DNA of 64,000 bases from Paenibacillus sp. MAEPY2 (GTDB lineage: Bacteria; Bacillota; Bacilli; Paenibacillales; Paenibacillaceae), in NCBI RefSeq assembly GCF_000499205.1, contig NZ_AWUK01000021.1, forward strand, positions 62,001 through 126,000, in the 5' to 3' direction. This document shows positions 17,098 through 26,121 of the stretch, in pieces. The notes under the pieces were generated by a model that ran no database searches, was not told the origin of the DNA, and saw nothing but the letters and a program-made list of their open reading frames with translations. Position 1 is the first letter of the stretch, and every line of letters begins with the position of its first letter. The translations under genes were made by a program, and so were the position numbers.

Positions 17098-19110
17098 TTA
17101 GCGCAGCAATCTCAACCCGTTCAGAATAACCAGAATTGTGCTGCCTTCATGGCCTACCACACCCAATGGCAATGCAACGTCCTGCAGAAAATTGCCCGCA
17201 ATCAGCGTAAGAATAACCGTAATGGCAAAAAACATATTCTGCTTCACCGTCCGCTGTGCCCGGCGAGCCTGCCTGATCACCCAGGCGATCTCTTCAATAT
17301 TGTCATTCATCAGCACCACATCCGCCACTTCCAATGCCGTGCCACTACCCGATACACCCATGCCCATACCAACCGTTGCCGCCGCAAGTGCAGGTGCATC
17401 ATTTACGCCATCCCCAACCATCAACACTTGCCCATACTGTTCACGAAGCAAATGCACCTGTTTCACTTTATCTTCGGGCAGCAAACCTGCATATACCAGG
17501 CTCACGCCTGTTGCACGAGCGATCACTGCTGCTGATTCAGGGCGGTCGCCTGTCAACATCGCTACTTTCACGCCCATGGCTTCCAGCCTCTTCACCGCGG
17601 CGGTCGCTTGTGGCCGAACCGTATCCCTCAACGCAATTAGTCCTGCCAATTCCCCGTTCGCTGTTACAACCGACACCGTTTTGCCTTCTCCCTCCAGACG
17701 GGAGCGAATATCCTTCCATACAGAAGAGTCTTTCACCGCTTGCCCGCCTAATCCATTCTGATTGTCGTTTCCGTATATCACATTCTCCGACCCCATTGAA
17801 TCAATGACGTCCGTTTTGCCAATTTTCCAGAGAACACCGTCTATGTTTCCCTCAATTCCCCAGCCTGTCAGAGCCTGGACCTGTTCGGCAATCGGGTGTA
17901 CGATGTCCTCTTTGGTCGCTTGTTCCACAATGGCACGAGCCAGCGGATGCATCGAAAGGTTCTCAATGGCGGCTATCGCACCTAGCAGCTGTGCCCGGTC
18001 ATAGCCTTCTGCGGTTACAATGTCTGTTACCTGTGGTGTGCCCATCGTCAACGTCCCCGTTTTATCAAAAGCAACCACCCGGGTCTGGGCCATGTTCTCC
18101 ACATGAGCACCACCCTTGAACAGAATACCGCGACGCGCACTGCTGGACATGGCTGATAACATGACCGGCATTATGGAAGAGACCAGTGCACAAGGTGAAG
18201 CCACCACCAGAAAGACCATGGCTTTGTAAAATGCGTCATTCCATGTCCAGCCAAGCAATAACGGCATTCCCCCAATGACCAACAACGTTACAGCGACCAC
18301 AATACGGGCGTATATCCCCTCGAATCGTACAATAAAGCGTTGGGAATCTGGAACTTCCGTCTGCGCCTCTTCCACCAGTTTAATGATTTTGCCAAACAAC
18401 GATCCTTCAGCGGATTTAGTTACCTCCACATACAGAGCACCTTCGCCATTCACAGTACCTGCAAATACTTCGTCACCAGCGGCTTTATCCACCGGTAAGG
18501 ATTCTCCTGTAATCGAGGCCTGATTGATAAAAGAGCTCCCACGAAACACCACGCCATCTGCCGGAACTAACTCGCCTGGTTTGACCAATAACAGATCGCC
18601 AGGCTGCAAATCTTCAATGGATACTAGATTCATGTTCCCGTCCTCAATCCGCAGCGCCGTTTCCGGTTTGAGCGCCAGCAGCGAAGAAATATCCTTGTGA
18701 CTGCGCTCCGTTGCATAACTTTCCAGTGCACCACTTAACGCGAAAATAAAGATCAGCATGGCACCTTCATTCCAGTAGCCAATGGCTGCCGCTCCGAGCG
18801 ATGCTGCAATCATAAGCAGATTCACATCGAGGTCACGATCCTTGACCAATGTCTCTATGCCTTCTTTGGCCTTGGTCCATCCACCTATCGCATAAGCAAC
18901 AATATATAACACTACAGATAAGGGGTCGGACCACGATGCTGTTGCCCACGCGATGAGCATCAAAAGCCCACTGCCCAGAGCAGCTTGCATTTCCTTGTTG
19001 CGCAGCATGGCCCGAAAGTCCGGTTTGCGTCCCCGGCCTGGACCGGGTGTATTCGCTGAACGTTGTTCTGCTTTTGCTTTCGTTTGAACGGGTTGGTGTA
19101 CCGCTTGCAT
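17098..19110 (-). CDS. zosA: Heavy-metal P-type ATPase, ZosA-like
   Basis: This P1B ATPase has 670 residues. It lacks an N-terminal metal-binding domain. It has LTGES-type ASITGESLPVDK (actuator), the transmembrane SPC motif in VVASPCALVSSIMP, the phosphorylation site FDKTGTLTMG, MLTGDRPESA, and MVGDGVNDAPALAAA. The SPC metal site and the C-terminal HEGSTILVILNGLRLL match ZosA, a Bacillus zinc importer under PerR control, better than CPC-type cadmium exporters. ATG 19110 is chosen with AAGGA upstream; the frame extends to 19152. A Fur-family box and a perfect hairpin lie upstream. Transport direction cannot be read from sequence. Confidence 0.88.
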   Translation of the reverse strand: MQAVHQPVQTKAKAEQRSANTPGPGRGRKPDFRAMLRNKEMQAALGSGLLMLIAWATASWSDPLSVVLYIVAYAIGGWTKAKEGIETLVKDRDLDVNLLMIAASLGAAAIGYWNEGAMLIFIFALSGALESYATERSHKDISSLLALKPETALRIEDGNMNLVSIEDLQPGDLLLVKPGELVPADGVVFRGSSFINQASITGESLPVDKAAGDEVFAGTVNGEGALYVEVTKSAEGSLFGKIIKLVEEAQTEVPDSQRFIVRFEGIYARIVVAVTLLVIGGMPLLLGWTWNDAFYKAMVFLVVASPCALVSSIMPVMLSAMSSSARRGILFKGGAHVENMAQTRVVAFDKTGTLTMGTPQVTDIVTAEGYDRAQLLGAIAAIENLSMHPLARAIVEQATKEDIVHPIAEQVQALTGWGIEGNIDGVLWKIGKTDVIDSMGSENVIYGNDNQNGLGGQAVKDSSVWKDIRSRLEGEGKTVSVVTANGELAGLIALRDTVRPQATAAVKRLEAMGVKVAMLTGDRPESAAVIARATGVSLVYAGLLPEDKVKQVHLLREQYGQVLMVGDGVNDAPALAAATVGMGMGVSGSGTALEVADVVLMNDNIEEIAWVIRQARRAQRTVKQNMFFAITVILTLIAGNFLQDVALPLGVVGHEGSTILVILNGLRLLR

Positions 19111-19226
19111 ATGAATCACTATCCTTTCTGAATATGGGGTTGTGGACTGCATTTTAATGCAGCCATGTTCCCTGAAATGTTGTCGTATTGAGAATGAGAG
19201 CCATTGTTAATGCCCTAAAAATGGCA

Positions 19227-19257
19227 CATGCTGCTGCGGGAATCCCGCAGCAGCATG
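19227..19257. promoter_or_regulatory. Perfect 15-bp-arm palindrome in the ATPase leader
   Basis: CATGCTGCTGCGGGA and its exact complement flank one base at 19242; TGGCA repeats on either side. No T-run follows, so it is not a normal terminator. It lies between the Fur-family box (19265-19287) and the ATPase start, so an mRNA from that promoter would carry the hairpin in its 5' leader. Confidence 0.6.
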
Positions 19258-19264
19258 GCAATCA

Positions 19265-19287
19265 AATGAGAATGATAATCATTTTTG
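19265..19287 (-). promoter_or_regulatory. Fur-family (PerR/Fur/Zur) box upstream of the ZosA-like ATPase
   Basis: TGAGAATGATAATCA (19267-19281) fits the 7-1-7 pattern with two mismatches, and the overlapping register AATGATAATCATT is nearly palindromic. A weaker half-site (TGAGAATGAGAGCCATT) lies near 19189-19205. B. subtilis zosA is a PerR target, so PerR is the natural first guess. Confidence 0.6.
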
Positions 19288-19385
19288 TACTTATGCAATT
19301 ATTTTTACCCAATACAACTTTTTCTTTATTATATGCCTGTGCTTTGCATTTGTAAATGGGTATTCCCCACCTTCGGTATAAAATA

Positions 19386-19417
19386 AAAAAAGCCACTCGT
19401 CCATAAGGACAAGCGGC
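19386..19417 (-). terminator. Intrinsic terminator of metY
   Basis: GCCACTCGTCC (19392-19402) pairs with GGACAAGCGGC (two mismatches) around ATAA, followed by TTTTTTT on the minus strand. It lies 32 bases after the metY stop. Confidence 0.75.
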
Positions 19418-19448
19418 CCGTGTGAATTTAATTTATTAACGTTATGAA

Positions 19449-20777
<1,329 letters not shown>

Positions 20778-20923
20778 TTATACGGTTTGGCAAATCCCTA
20801 GATGTCATGGCATGGTGGCGTATGTTTTCCATATTCTCTCACAAGATGTCGCTTTTGAAAAGAATTATTTCCGATTTTTCCGATGAGAAATGTTAATTAT
20901 GGATAGCTTACGAACGCTATACC

Positions 20924-20950
20924 AAAAAAACCTTTGCAGGAGCAAAGGTT
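20924..20950 (-). terminator. Intrinsic terminator of the kdu gene cluster
   Basis: Nine-bp perfect stem AACCTTTGC / GCAAAGGTT with a 4-base loop, followed by seven T on the minus strand; 55 bases after the last gene of the cluster. Confidence 0.88.
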
Positions 20951-21005
20951 TTCCGGATTTTTTTGCAACTATCACCTGCTGGACTGATGTCCCACTCATT
21001 ACCGT

Positions 21006-21851
21006 TTATACCCGAACCCCACTCCATATCTCACGTAAATGCTTGGCCGCTGGAACAGCTTCTTCCGCCGTTACCCCTTCTAATGAAATATCGATGTGTG
21101 GTTTATAGGTCTTTAACAGTTCAAAAAATAACGGATAATCCAAAATGCCCTCGCCGGGCACAGGATTGAACTTCTCCCCTTGCGCATTGAAAGCCACGTC
21201 TTTGGCGTGAATGACAATGATGCGCTGATACAGGGATTCCATCACTTCACGCAGGAATGCAGACTGGTCAGCCACATGCGGCTGTTTGATCAGATTACAC
21301 GGATCGAACAGCATGCCCAGATTGGATGAAGGAATTTCTTCAAACAGGCGGATCATATGTTCACGCGTATGCAGCGTATGGGTTGACACTGGCTCAATCG
21401 CCGCATGAACGCCCCACTTTTCTGCCTCTTCCGCCAGCTCCTCTACCGTCTCCCGCAGTACCGACCACGCCTTTTCTTCATATCCATCTGGATGAGTATC
21501 GCGATACGTATCCAGGCCGCCGGTCTCCGTTGCCACCATGCTGCAACCAAAATCCCGGGCATAGCGCAGATGCTCCTTGAATCGATCCATGTCTGCACGA
21601 CGGGCCACCGGATCAGGATCAATCGGGTTAATGTAGCAACCCAGTACTGCAATCTTGACCCCGCGCTGTGCGAATTGATCGCCGATCTCATTCGCCAGTC
21701 CAGGGCTCAGCTTGCCATTGGCTGAATCCACATCCGACAAAGCCTTGGCTAATGCCAGCTGTACCGAATTAAATCCGTTATCCGCGATGGTCTGTGCAAG
21801 CTGTGCTGTAGGCTGCTTGCCAAACGTATGCGCAAGAATACCAAGTTTCAT
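21006..21851 (-). CDS. Sugar phosphate isomerase/epimerase-type TIM-barrel protein
   Basis: This 281-residue xylose-isomerase-like TIM barrel has MKLGILAHTFG at the N-terminus, AVLGCYINPIDPDP, VATETGGLDTY, AAIEPVSTHTLHT, GMLFDPCNLI, IIVIHAKDVAF and ISLEGVTAEE. Metal-ligand Glu, Asp and His residues sit at the ends of the strands as in the IolE/IolI/AP-endonuclease-2 superfamily. It is the last gene of the kduI-deoR-kduD cluster, 35 bases after kduD, so a role in uronate or related ketose interconversion is inferred. The exact substrate is not known. Confidence 0.85.
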   Translation of the reverse strand: MKLGILAHTFGKQPTAQLAQTIADNGFNSVQLALAKALSDVDSANGKLSPGLANEIGDQFAQRGVKIAVLGCYINPIDPDPVARRADMDRFKEHLRYARDFGCSMVATETGGLDTYRDTHPDGYEEKAWSVLRETVEELAEEAEKWGVHAAIEPVSTHTLHTREHMIRLFEEIPSSNLGMLFDPCNLIKQPHVADQSAFLREVMESLYQRIIVIHAKDVAFNAQGEKFNPVPGEGILDYPLFFELLKTYKPHIDISLEGVTAEEAVPAAKHLREIWSGVRV

Positions 21852-21886
21852 GTCACTGCCTCCTTTGCAATCAGACGCTCGCAGGT

Positions 21887-22639
21887 TTAACGAGCCATCC
21901 AGCCGCCATCCACATTCAGTACGTGACCATTCAAATAATCCGAAGCCGCCGATGCCAGGAATACCACCGGTCCTTTCAGATCCTCAGGTGTTCCCCAGCG
22001 ACCAGCCGGAATCCGTGCCGTGATGTCACGGTAACGATTTTCATCGGCGCGAATCTGAGTCGTATTGTCTGTTTCCATATAGCCTGGTGCAATCCCGTTA
22101 ATCTGAACGCCTTTACCTGCCCACTCATTCGCGAGTGCTTTCGTTAAACCGGCTACCCCATGTTTACTGGCCGTGTATCCCGGTACGTTAATTCCGCCCT
22201 GATAGGACAGCATGGATGCAATGTTGATGATTTTGCCGCTCCCGCGTTCAATCATATGTCTGCCTGCCAATTGGCTCAGGAAAAATACCGTATTCAGGTT
22301 AAGACCAATGACATCATGCCAATCCTGTTGTCCGTGGTCAGCTGCAGGCGTGCGACGAATAATCCCCGCATTGTTGACCAGGATATCGATTCTTCCCTGA
22401 AAGGCTAAGGCCTTCTCAAACACCCCGGTCAGTTCATCCTCACGGCTCAAATCAGCTTCAATCACATAGGCTTTACGTCCGAGAGTTTCAATGGCACGCG
22501 CTGTTTCCGATGGATTGGAGTAAGACACCAGCACAACATCTGCCCCGGCTTCAGCAAGGCCAATCGCCATTCCTTGCCCCAGTCCTCCCGATGTACCAGT
22601 GACAAGTGCAACTTGTCCGCTTAAATCAAATGGGTTCAT
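21887..22639 (-). CDS. kduD: 2-dehydro-3-deoxy-D-gluconate 5-dehydrogenase
   Basis: This classical short-chain dehydrogenase of 250 residues has VTGTSGGLGQGMA (NAD-binding glycine motif), LVNNAGIIRRTPAADH, IASMLSYQGG with the catalytic Ser, YTASKHGVAGLTKALA (Tyr-x-x-x-Lys) and INGIAPGYMETDNT. The RR-PA-D segment and the MSYQGG region are typical of KduD, which reduces 2,5-diketo-3-deoxygluconate to KDG. The neighbourhood (kduI in the same cluster) supports the name. ATG 22639. KDG kinase is not in the window. Confidence 0.92.
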   Translation of the reverse strand: MNPFDLSGQVALVTGTSGGLGQGMAIGLAEAGADVVLVSYSNPSETARAIETLGRKAYVIEADLSREDELTGVFEKALAFQGRIDILVNNAGIIRRTPAADHGQQDWHDVIGLNLNTVFFLSQLAGRHMIERGSGKIINIASMLSYQGGINVPGYTASKHGVAGLTKALANEWAGKGVQINGIAPGYMETDNTTQIRADENRYRDITARIPAGRWGTPEDLKGPVVFLASAASDYLNGHVLNVDGGWMAR

Positions 22640-22722
22640 GAATGATTCCTCCGCATGCTTAATTGGTATATAAACCCTGTTCTTCAGCTTCGGCAGTCAC
22701 GTAACCACTGTGGAACTGAAGG

Positions 22723-23484
22723 TCAGCTCTGATAATCCACTTCGATGCCATTTTGCCTGTATAGGGCTGCTGTTTCCTCATCCAGGAGACTGTCGCTGAT
22801 GATGCAATCCAGCTCCGAACAGTGTGCAAAGGTCCGAAGGGCAAATTGTCCAAATTTATAATGATCCACGACGCCATAGACCTGCTGAGAAGCAGAAATC
22901 ATTGCTTTTTTCAGTGGAACCAGATCTCCTGTATATATAGAAAGTCCAAATTCCGGATGAAGTGCCGTCGTTGAGATAAACGCTTTATGAATGTTAAGTC
23001 CGGAAATGAAGGCCGCCGTATCGTCTCCCACCAGCATATTGCGCACTCTCGCTCCGCCGGGCACAACCAGCCGCACCTGTTCCTTTTTGGTCAGCTCCGC
23101 AATGATGAACAGATCATTGGTAACCACAGTAATGGGTTGATTGTCCAGGCGCTTCGCCATCTCCAGTGTGGTGCTTCCGCCGTCCAACGCAACAATATCT
23201 CCTGGGCGGATATACGCAAGGGCTCGCTCGGCAATCTCCGTTTTCTCCGAATGATGCTTTTCCGTAGCCCCGCGACTTGTAAGGATGCCATACTGATCGT
23301 TCTGAGCCAGCATCGCCCCTCCATGGACACGTACGAGCAATCCCATGCCTTCCAGCTTATCGAGATCCTCCCGTACGGTTTTGCCCGTCACCTGCAGCAG
23401 CTCACTCAGATCACTGACGGTGACTTCCTGCCGTTCCAGCAGAGCCTCCATAATTTTTTCATGTCTTTTCAATGGATTCATCAC
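22723..23484 (-). CDS. DeoR-family transcriptional regulator
   Basis: The 253-residue protein has the DeoR winged HTH (KIMEALLERQEVTVSDLSELLQ, then KTVREDLDKLEGMGLLVRVHGGA). A phosphosugar-binding domain follows, with IVALDGGSTTLEMA, ITVVTNDLFI, VRLVVPGGARVR and AFISTTALHPEFG. It lies between kduI and kduD on the same strand and is the likely regulator of the uronate genes; the ligand would be a phosphorylated sugar acid. GTG 23484 (seven bases from GGAAG) or the adjoining ATG 23481 is the start. A copy of the dispersed structured element lies 63 bases upstream. Confidence 0.9.
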   Translation of the reverse strand: MMNPLKRHEKIMEALLERQEVTVSDLSELLQVTGKTVREDLDKLEGMGLLVRVHGGAMLAQNDQYGILTSRGATEKHHSEKTEIAERALAYIRPGDIVALDGGSTTLEMAKRLDNQPITVVTNDLFIIAELTKKEQVRLVVPGGARVRNMLVGDDTAAFISGLNIHKAFISTTALHPEFGLSIYTGDLVPLKKAMISASQQVYGVVDHYKFGQFALRTFAHCSELDCIISDSLLDEETAALYRQNGIEVDYQS

Positions 23485-23546
23485 AGATCAACTTCCTATA
23501 CATCTTTATTAGGGTGAATAACAAGTTTAACACGTAACACTTCGGG

Positions 23547-23708
23547 TACAGAAAACCTTCCGATCGCTCTTATCCCCAGATTTTTTTGATCCCCTTCTTC
23601 AAGGGGAAAATCCGGTGATAAAGGCAAGCTTATGCTTCCTAAGCAGCTTTCTTTCCAGAAAGCTTTTAGCTTCGCTTCTTCAGGTCCTTTCTGTCCCCTC
23701 CGTTCTCA
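23547..23708. repeat. Dispersed structured intergenic element, copy B
   Basis: Arms 23570-23584 and 23607-23621 pair at 13 of 15 positions. The 22-base centre contains CCCCTT-CTTC-AAGGGG (23591-23606). Flanks match copy A (CCGATCGC before; GCTTCGCTTCTTC and GGTCCTTTCTG after), with about 40 extra bases inserted after the right arm. It fills the gap between the kduI stop and the DeoR gene start. Confidence 0.85.
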
Positions 23709-23748
23709 TGTCTTCTTGAGTTCAACTTAAAAAGATATTTGTAATTTA

Positions 23749-24591
23749 TTATTTCAGGTCCTTCATCGCCACGCCGTCCATATCCTCGAACGTCTGGTTT
23801 TCACCAGCCATTGCCCAACAGAAGGTATAGCTGCTCGTACCGACACCACTATGGATGGACCAGCTTGGGGAAATGATGGCCTGACGGTCACGTACAACCA
23901 GATGCCGTGTTTCGTTTGGCTCGCCCATCATGTGGAATACGACGCCATCTTCCGGCAGGTTCCAGTACAAGTATACTTCGGAACGGCGGTTGTGGGTATG
24001 TGCAGGCATGGTATTCCACATGTTGCCCTTGTCGAGTTCCGTAATGCCCATCACCAGCTGGCAGCTCTGGATACCGCCTTCTCCCTGGTGGATATAACGA
24101 TAGATCGTCCGTTCATTGGAGCTTTCGATGCTGCCGAGATGGTTCGGCTGAGCCTGCTCCTGGGTTGCCTTTTGCGTAGGATACGTATGGTGCGCAGGTG
24201 TGGATACAAAATAAAACTGGGCCGGCTGTTCGTTGCCGTTGCTCTTAAATACAACTTCTTTTACACCTCTGCCGATGTACAGACACTCTTTCGCACCAAT
24301 TTCGTATCCTTGACCGTCAGCTGTCACGGTTCCGTGGCCTCCAACATTAATGATACCGATTTCACGACGCTCCAGGAAAAAGTTCGTTCCGATATCTTTC
24401 AGGTTCACTTCAAGTGCAATATCCTTGCTCTGAGGTACAGCCGTTCCTACAATATAACGATCCACATGGGAGTATACCGTCACCAATTCATCTGTTGCAA
24501 ACAGCTGCTCCATCAGGAATTCCTCGCGCAGACGGGCAGTATCATACGTTTTTACTTCATTCGGGTGTGCAGCATATCGGTTTTGCATCAT
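23749..24591 (-). CDS. kduI: 5-dehydro-4-deoxy-D-glucuronate isomerase
   Basis: This 280-residue cupin enzyme converts 5-keto-4-deoxyuronate, from unsaturated galacturonate of pectin or glycosaminoglycan lyases, to 2,5-diketo-3-deoxygluconate. Diagnostic segments are MMQNRYAAHPNEVKTYDT, IGIINVGGHGTV, FYFVSTPAHHTYPTQ, MWNTMPAHTHNRRSEVYLYW (zinc-binding His-x-His and Glu), and SPSWSIHSGVGTS (third His). ATG 24591 follows AAGGA by 8 bases. It is first in the cluster with DeoR, kduD and the isomerase-like gene. Confidence 0.96.
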   Translation of the reverse strand: MMQNRYAAHPNEVKTYDTARLREEFLMEQLFATDELVTVYSHVDRYIVGTAVPQSKDIALEVNLKDIGTNFFLERREIGIINVGGHGTVTADGQGYEIGAKECLYIGRGVKEVVFKSNGNEQPAQFYFVSTPAHHTYPTQKATQEQAQPNHLGSIESSNERTIYRYIHQGEGGIQSCQLVMGITELDKGNMWNTMPAHTHNRRSEVYLYWNLPEDGVVFHMMGEPNETRHLVVRDRQAIISPSWSIHSGVGTSSYTFCWAMAGENQTFEDMDGVAMKDLK

Positions 24592-24676
24592 TTATCCATT
24601 CCTTTCGTGAGTCAGATAATGTTCATATAAGTTCATTTTAGTTCATTATGTATCTTTTGTGTACCTTTTTTTTCAT

Positions 24677-24710
24677 AAAAAAAAGGCTAACCAGTAATTA
24701 ATGGCTAACC
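24677..24710 (-). terminator. Terminator whose stem needs G-U pairs
   Basis: Two copies of GGCTAACC (24685-24692 and 24703-24710) are direct repeats in DNA. In minus-strand RNA the two GGUUAGCC copies pair along all eight positions using two G-U wobbles, and eight U follow. It lies about 50 bases after the dehydrogenase stop and can act only on minus-strand transcripts. Confidence 0.6.
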
Positions 24711-24761
24711 TCATTTAATACGAGCAACATTCAACGCTTCATTTTTTTACATTTGACCCCA

Positions 24762-25745
24762 TTAACTTAATAGAAGAACCTTTCCCTCGATGCTCGATTC
24801 AGCGGTTGCAATGGCCTGTTTCACATTTTCCAGCCCAAACGTTGCTCCAATGTTTGCCATAGTTAATCGCCCTTCCCGAACTAACTCAATCACATCATTA
24901 AATACCTGTTCCCATCGTTCTTGCGAACATCGCTCTACCCAATGCTTTAGCCAAAAGAGTTTAACGTTAACTTGCGTTCCTCGGGTCATCTCATGCCATA
25001 AAGGGGTGATGCCCGAGAGTAATCCGACGCTTATTACCGTGCCATGCGGCCTTAAACAACTCACGAGCTGCTCTCCGTCTGCCCCTCCGATGCAGTCGAC
25101 GGCCGCATTAGCGCCAACCCCCTCCGTTAATTCTGCAATTCTCTCCTGTAGCAGCTCTTCCGTCGTATTCACGACAGATACTGCCCCAAGGCGATATAAC
25201 TCAGCAGTATGGCGATCATTTCTTGTGAGCGCAATCATACGAAATCCCAGAATCTTCGATAATTGTGCAAATATTCGCCCAATCGCGGAACCACCCGCAT
25301 TGACAATTAAGGTATCGCCGTACGTAAGATGAAGCATATCTGTACAAATCAGCCAAGCTGTTATCGGGTTAATGTAGATCTGACTTGCCGATTGATCAGG
25401 AATATCATCAGGCACAATAATCGCATGTCGATCCAAAGTCTTCACTACCTCTTGCCACGTGTTCTCACCTTTCAGTGGCAGGACACGCCGACCCAACATT
25501 TGATTGGATACTCCCGGCCCTACTGCCTCCACTACACCCACTCCCTCGAACCCAGGAACAGCTGGCAGCAGGGTCCGATGCGGATATGCTCCTCGAACAG
25601 GAATGACATCTGAGGGATTAATCGGCCGAGCGCACATCCTCACTGCTAATTCACCGGGGCCAGGGGGTACTAACTCCTTCTCCTCTATACACAGCACTTC
25701 GTTCGGCTCACCGAAACGATAATAACGTACAACCTTAGTCTTCAT
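24762..25745 (-). CDS. Medium-chain dehydrogenase/reductase, quinone/enoyl reductase type
   Basis: The 327-residue MDR protein begins at ATG 25745, with GGAG 8 bases upstream; the open frame runs on to 25841 through low-complexity AT-rich sequence that is not credible as protein. GroES-like part: RPINPSDVIPVRGAYP and LPAVPGFEGVGVVEAVG. Rossmann part: GDTLIVNAGGSAIGRIFAQLSKILGF. No catalytic-zinc Cys/His set is seen, so it resembles the enoyl-thioester reductase (MECR) and quinone oxidoreductase branch, using NADPH. Substrate unknown. It is isolated, with a terminator below and an AT-rich gap above. Confidence 0.85.
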   Translation of the reverse strand: MKTKVVRYYRFGEPNEVLCIEEKELVPPGPGELAVRMCARPINPSDVIPVRGAYPHRTLLPAVPGFEGVGVVEAVGPGVSNQMLGRRVLPLKGENTWQEVVKTLDRHAIIVPDDIPDQSASQIYINPITAWLICTDMLHLTYGDTLIVNAGGSAIGRIFAQLSKILGFRMIALTRNDRHTAELYRLGAVSVVNTTEELLQERIAELTEGVGANAAVDCIGGADGEQLVSCLRPHGTVISVGLLSGITPLWHEMTRGTQVNVKLFWLKHWVERCSQERWEQVFNDVIELVREGRLTMANIGATFGLENVKQAIATAESSIEGKVLLLS

Positions 25746-25853
25746 TGCTGCATCTCCTAAAATCATTTTTCTTAGATAAAAATAAAAATATAAATATATT
25801 ATGTAATAAAATAGATAATAAACAAACGTTGCTAACCCCAAAACAGGGATTGA

Positions 25854-26105
25854 TTTGAAAGAGAAATACTTTTCAGTAAAAAAGCTACCCTAACACAATT
25901 TCAAAAGAAGATCTCTCAAGCAAAAGATTACTCTATTAACGAATTTAGTGTAAACGTTATTACTGAGAAAGAAGTAAAGGAAGTTTTGCACATAACCGTA
26001 TACCGTACAATGGATTACTTTATAAAATATAAAATTAGTGTCCCAATGTTGGGGTGGGGTTGGGACAAATCAAAGAACCTGACGGGGAAATCCCCGCCAG
26101 GCTAA
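25854..26105 (+). pseudogene. AT-rich open frame without start: possible gene remnant
   Basis: The 376-base gap 25746-26121 is clearly AT-richer than its surroundings. One plus-strand frame stays open for 83 codons, from a TGA at 25851 to TAA at 26103-26105. It has balanced, protein-like content (for example KKISQAKDYSINEF, KEVKEVLHITVYRTMDYFI, YKISVPMLGWGWD). It has no early start codon or ribosome site, and its end runs through the terminator of the neighbouring GH13 gene. It may be the decayed internal piece of a gene, or chance. No family recognised. Confidence 0.3.
26078..26101 (-). terminator. Intrinsic terminator of the alpha-glucoside operon
   Basis: CCTGACGGGG pairs with CCCCGCCAGG (one mismatch) around AAAT, with TTCTTT following on the minus strand; 20 bases after the GH13 stop. 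Confidence 0.75.
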
Positions 26106-26121
26106 GTTAACTTGCGATGGT

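Noticed and set aside
24685..24710. GGCTAACC direct repeats as a target-site duplication of an insertion sequence
   Set aside because: Only 10 bases separate them, and RNA pairing with a following U-run explains them as a terminator.
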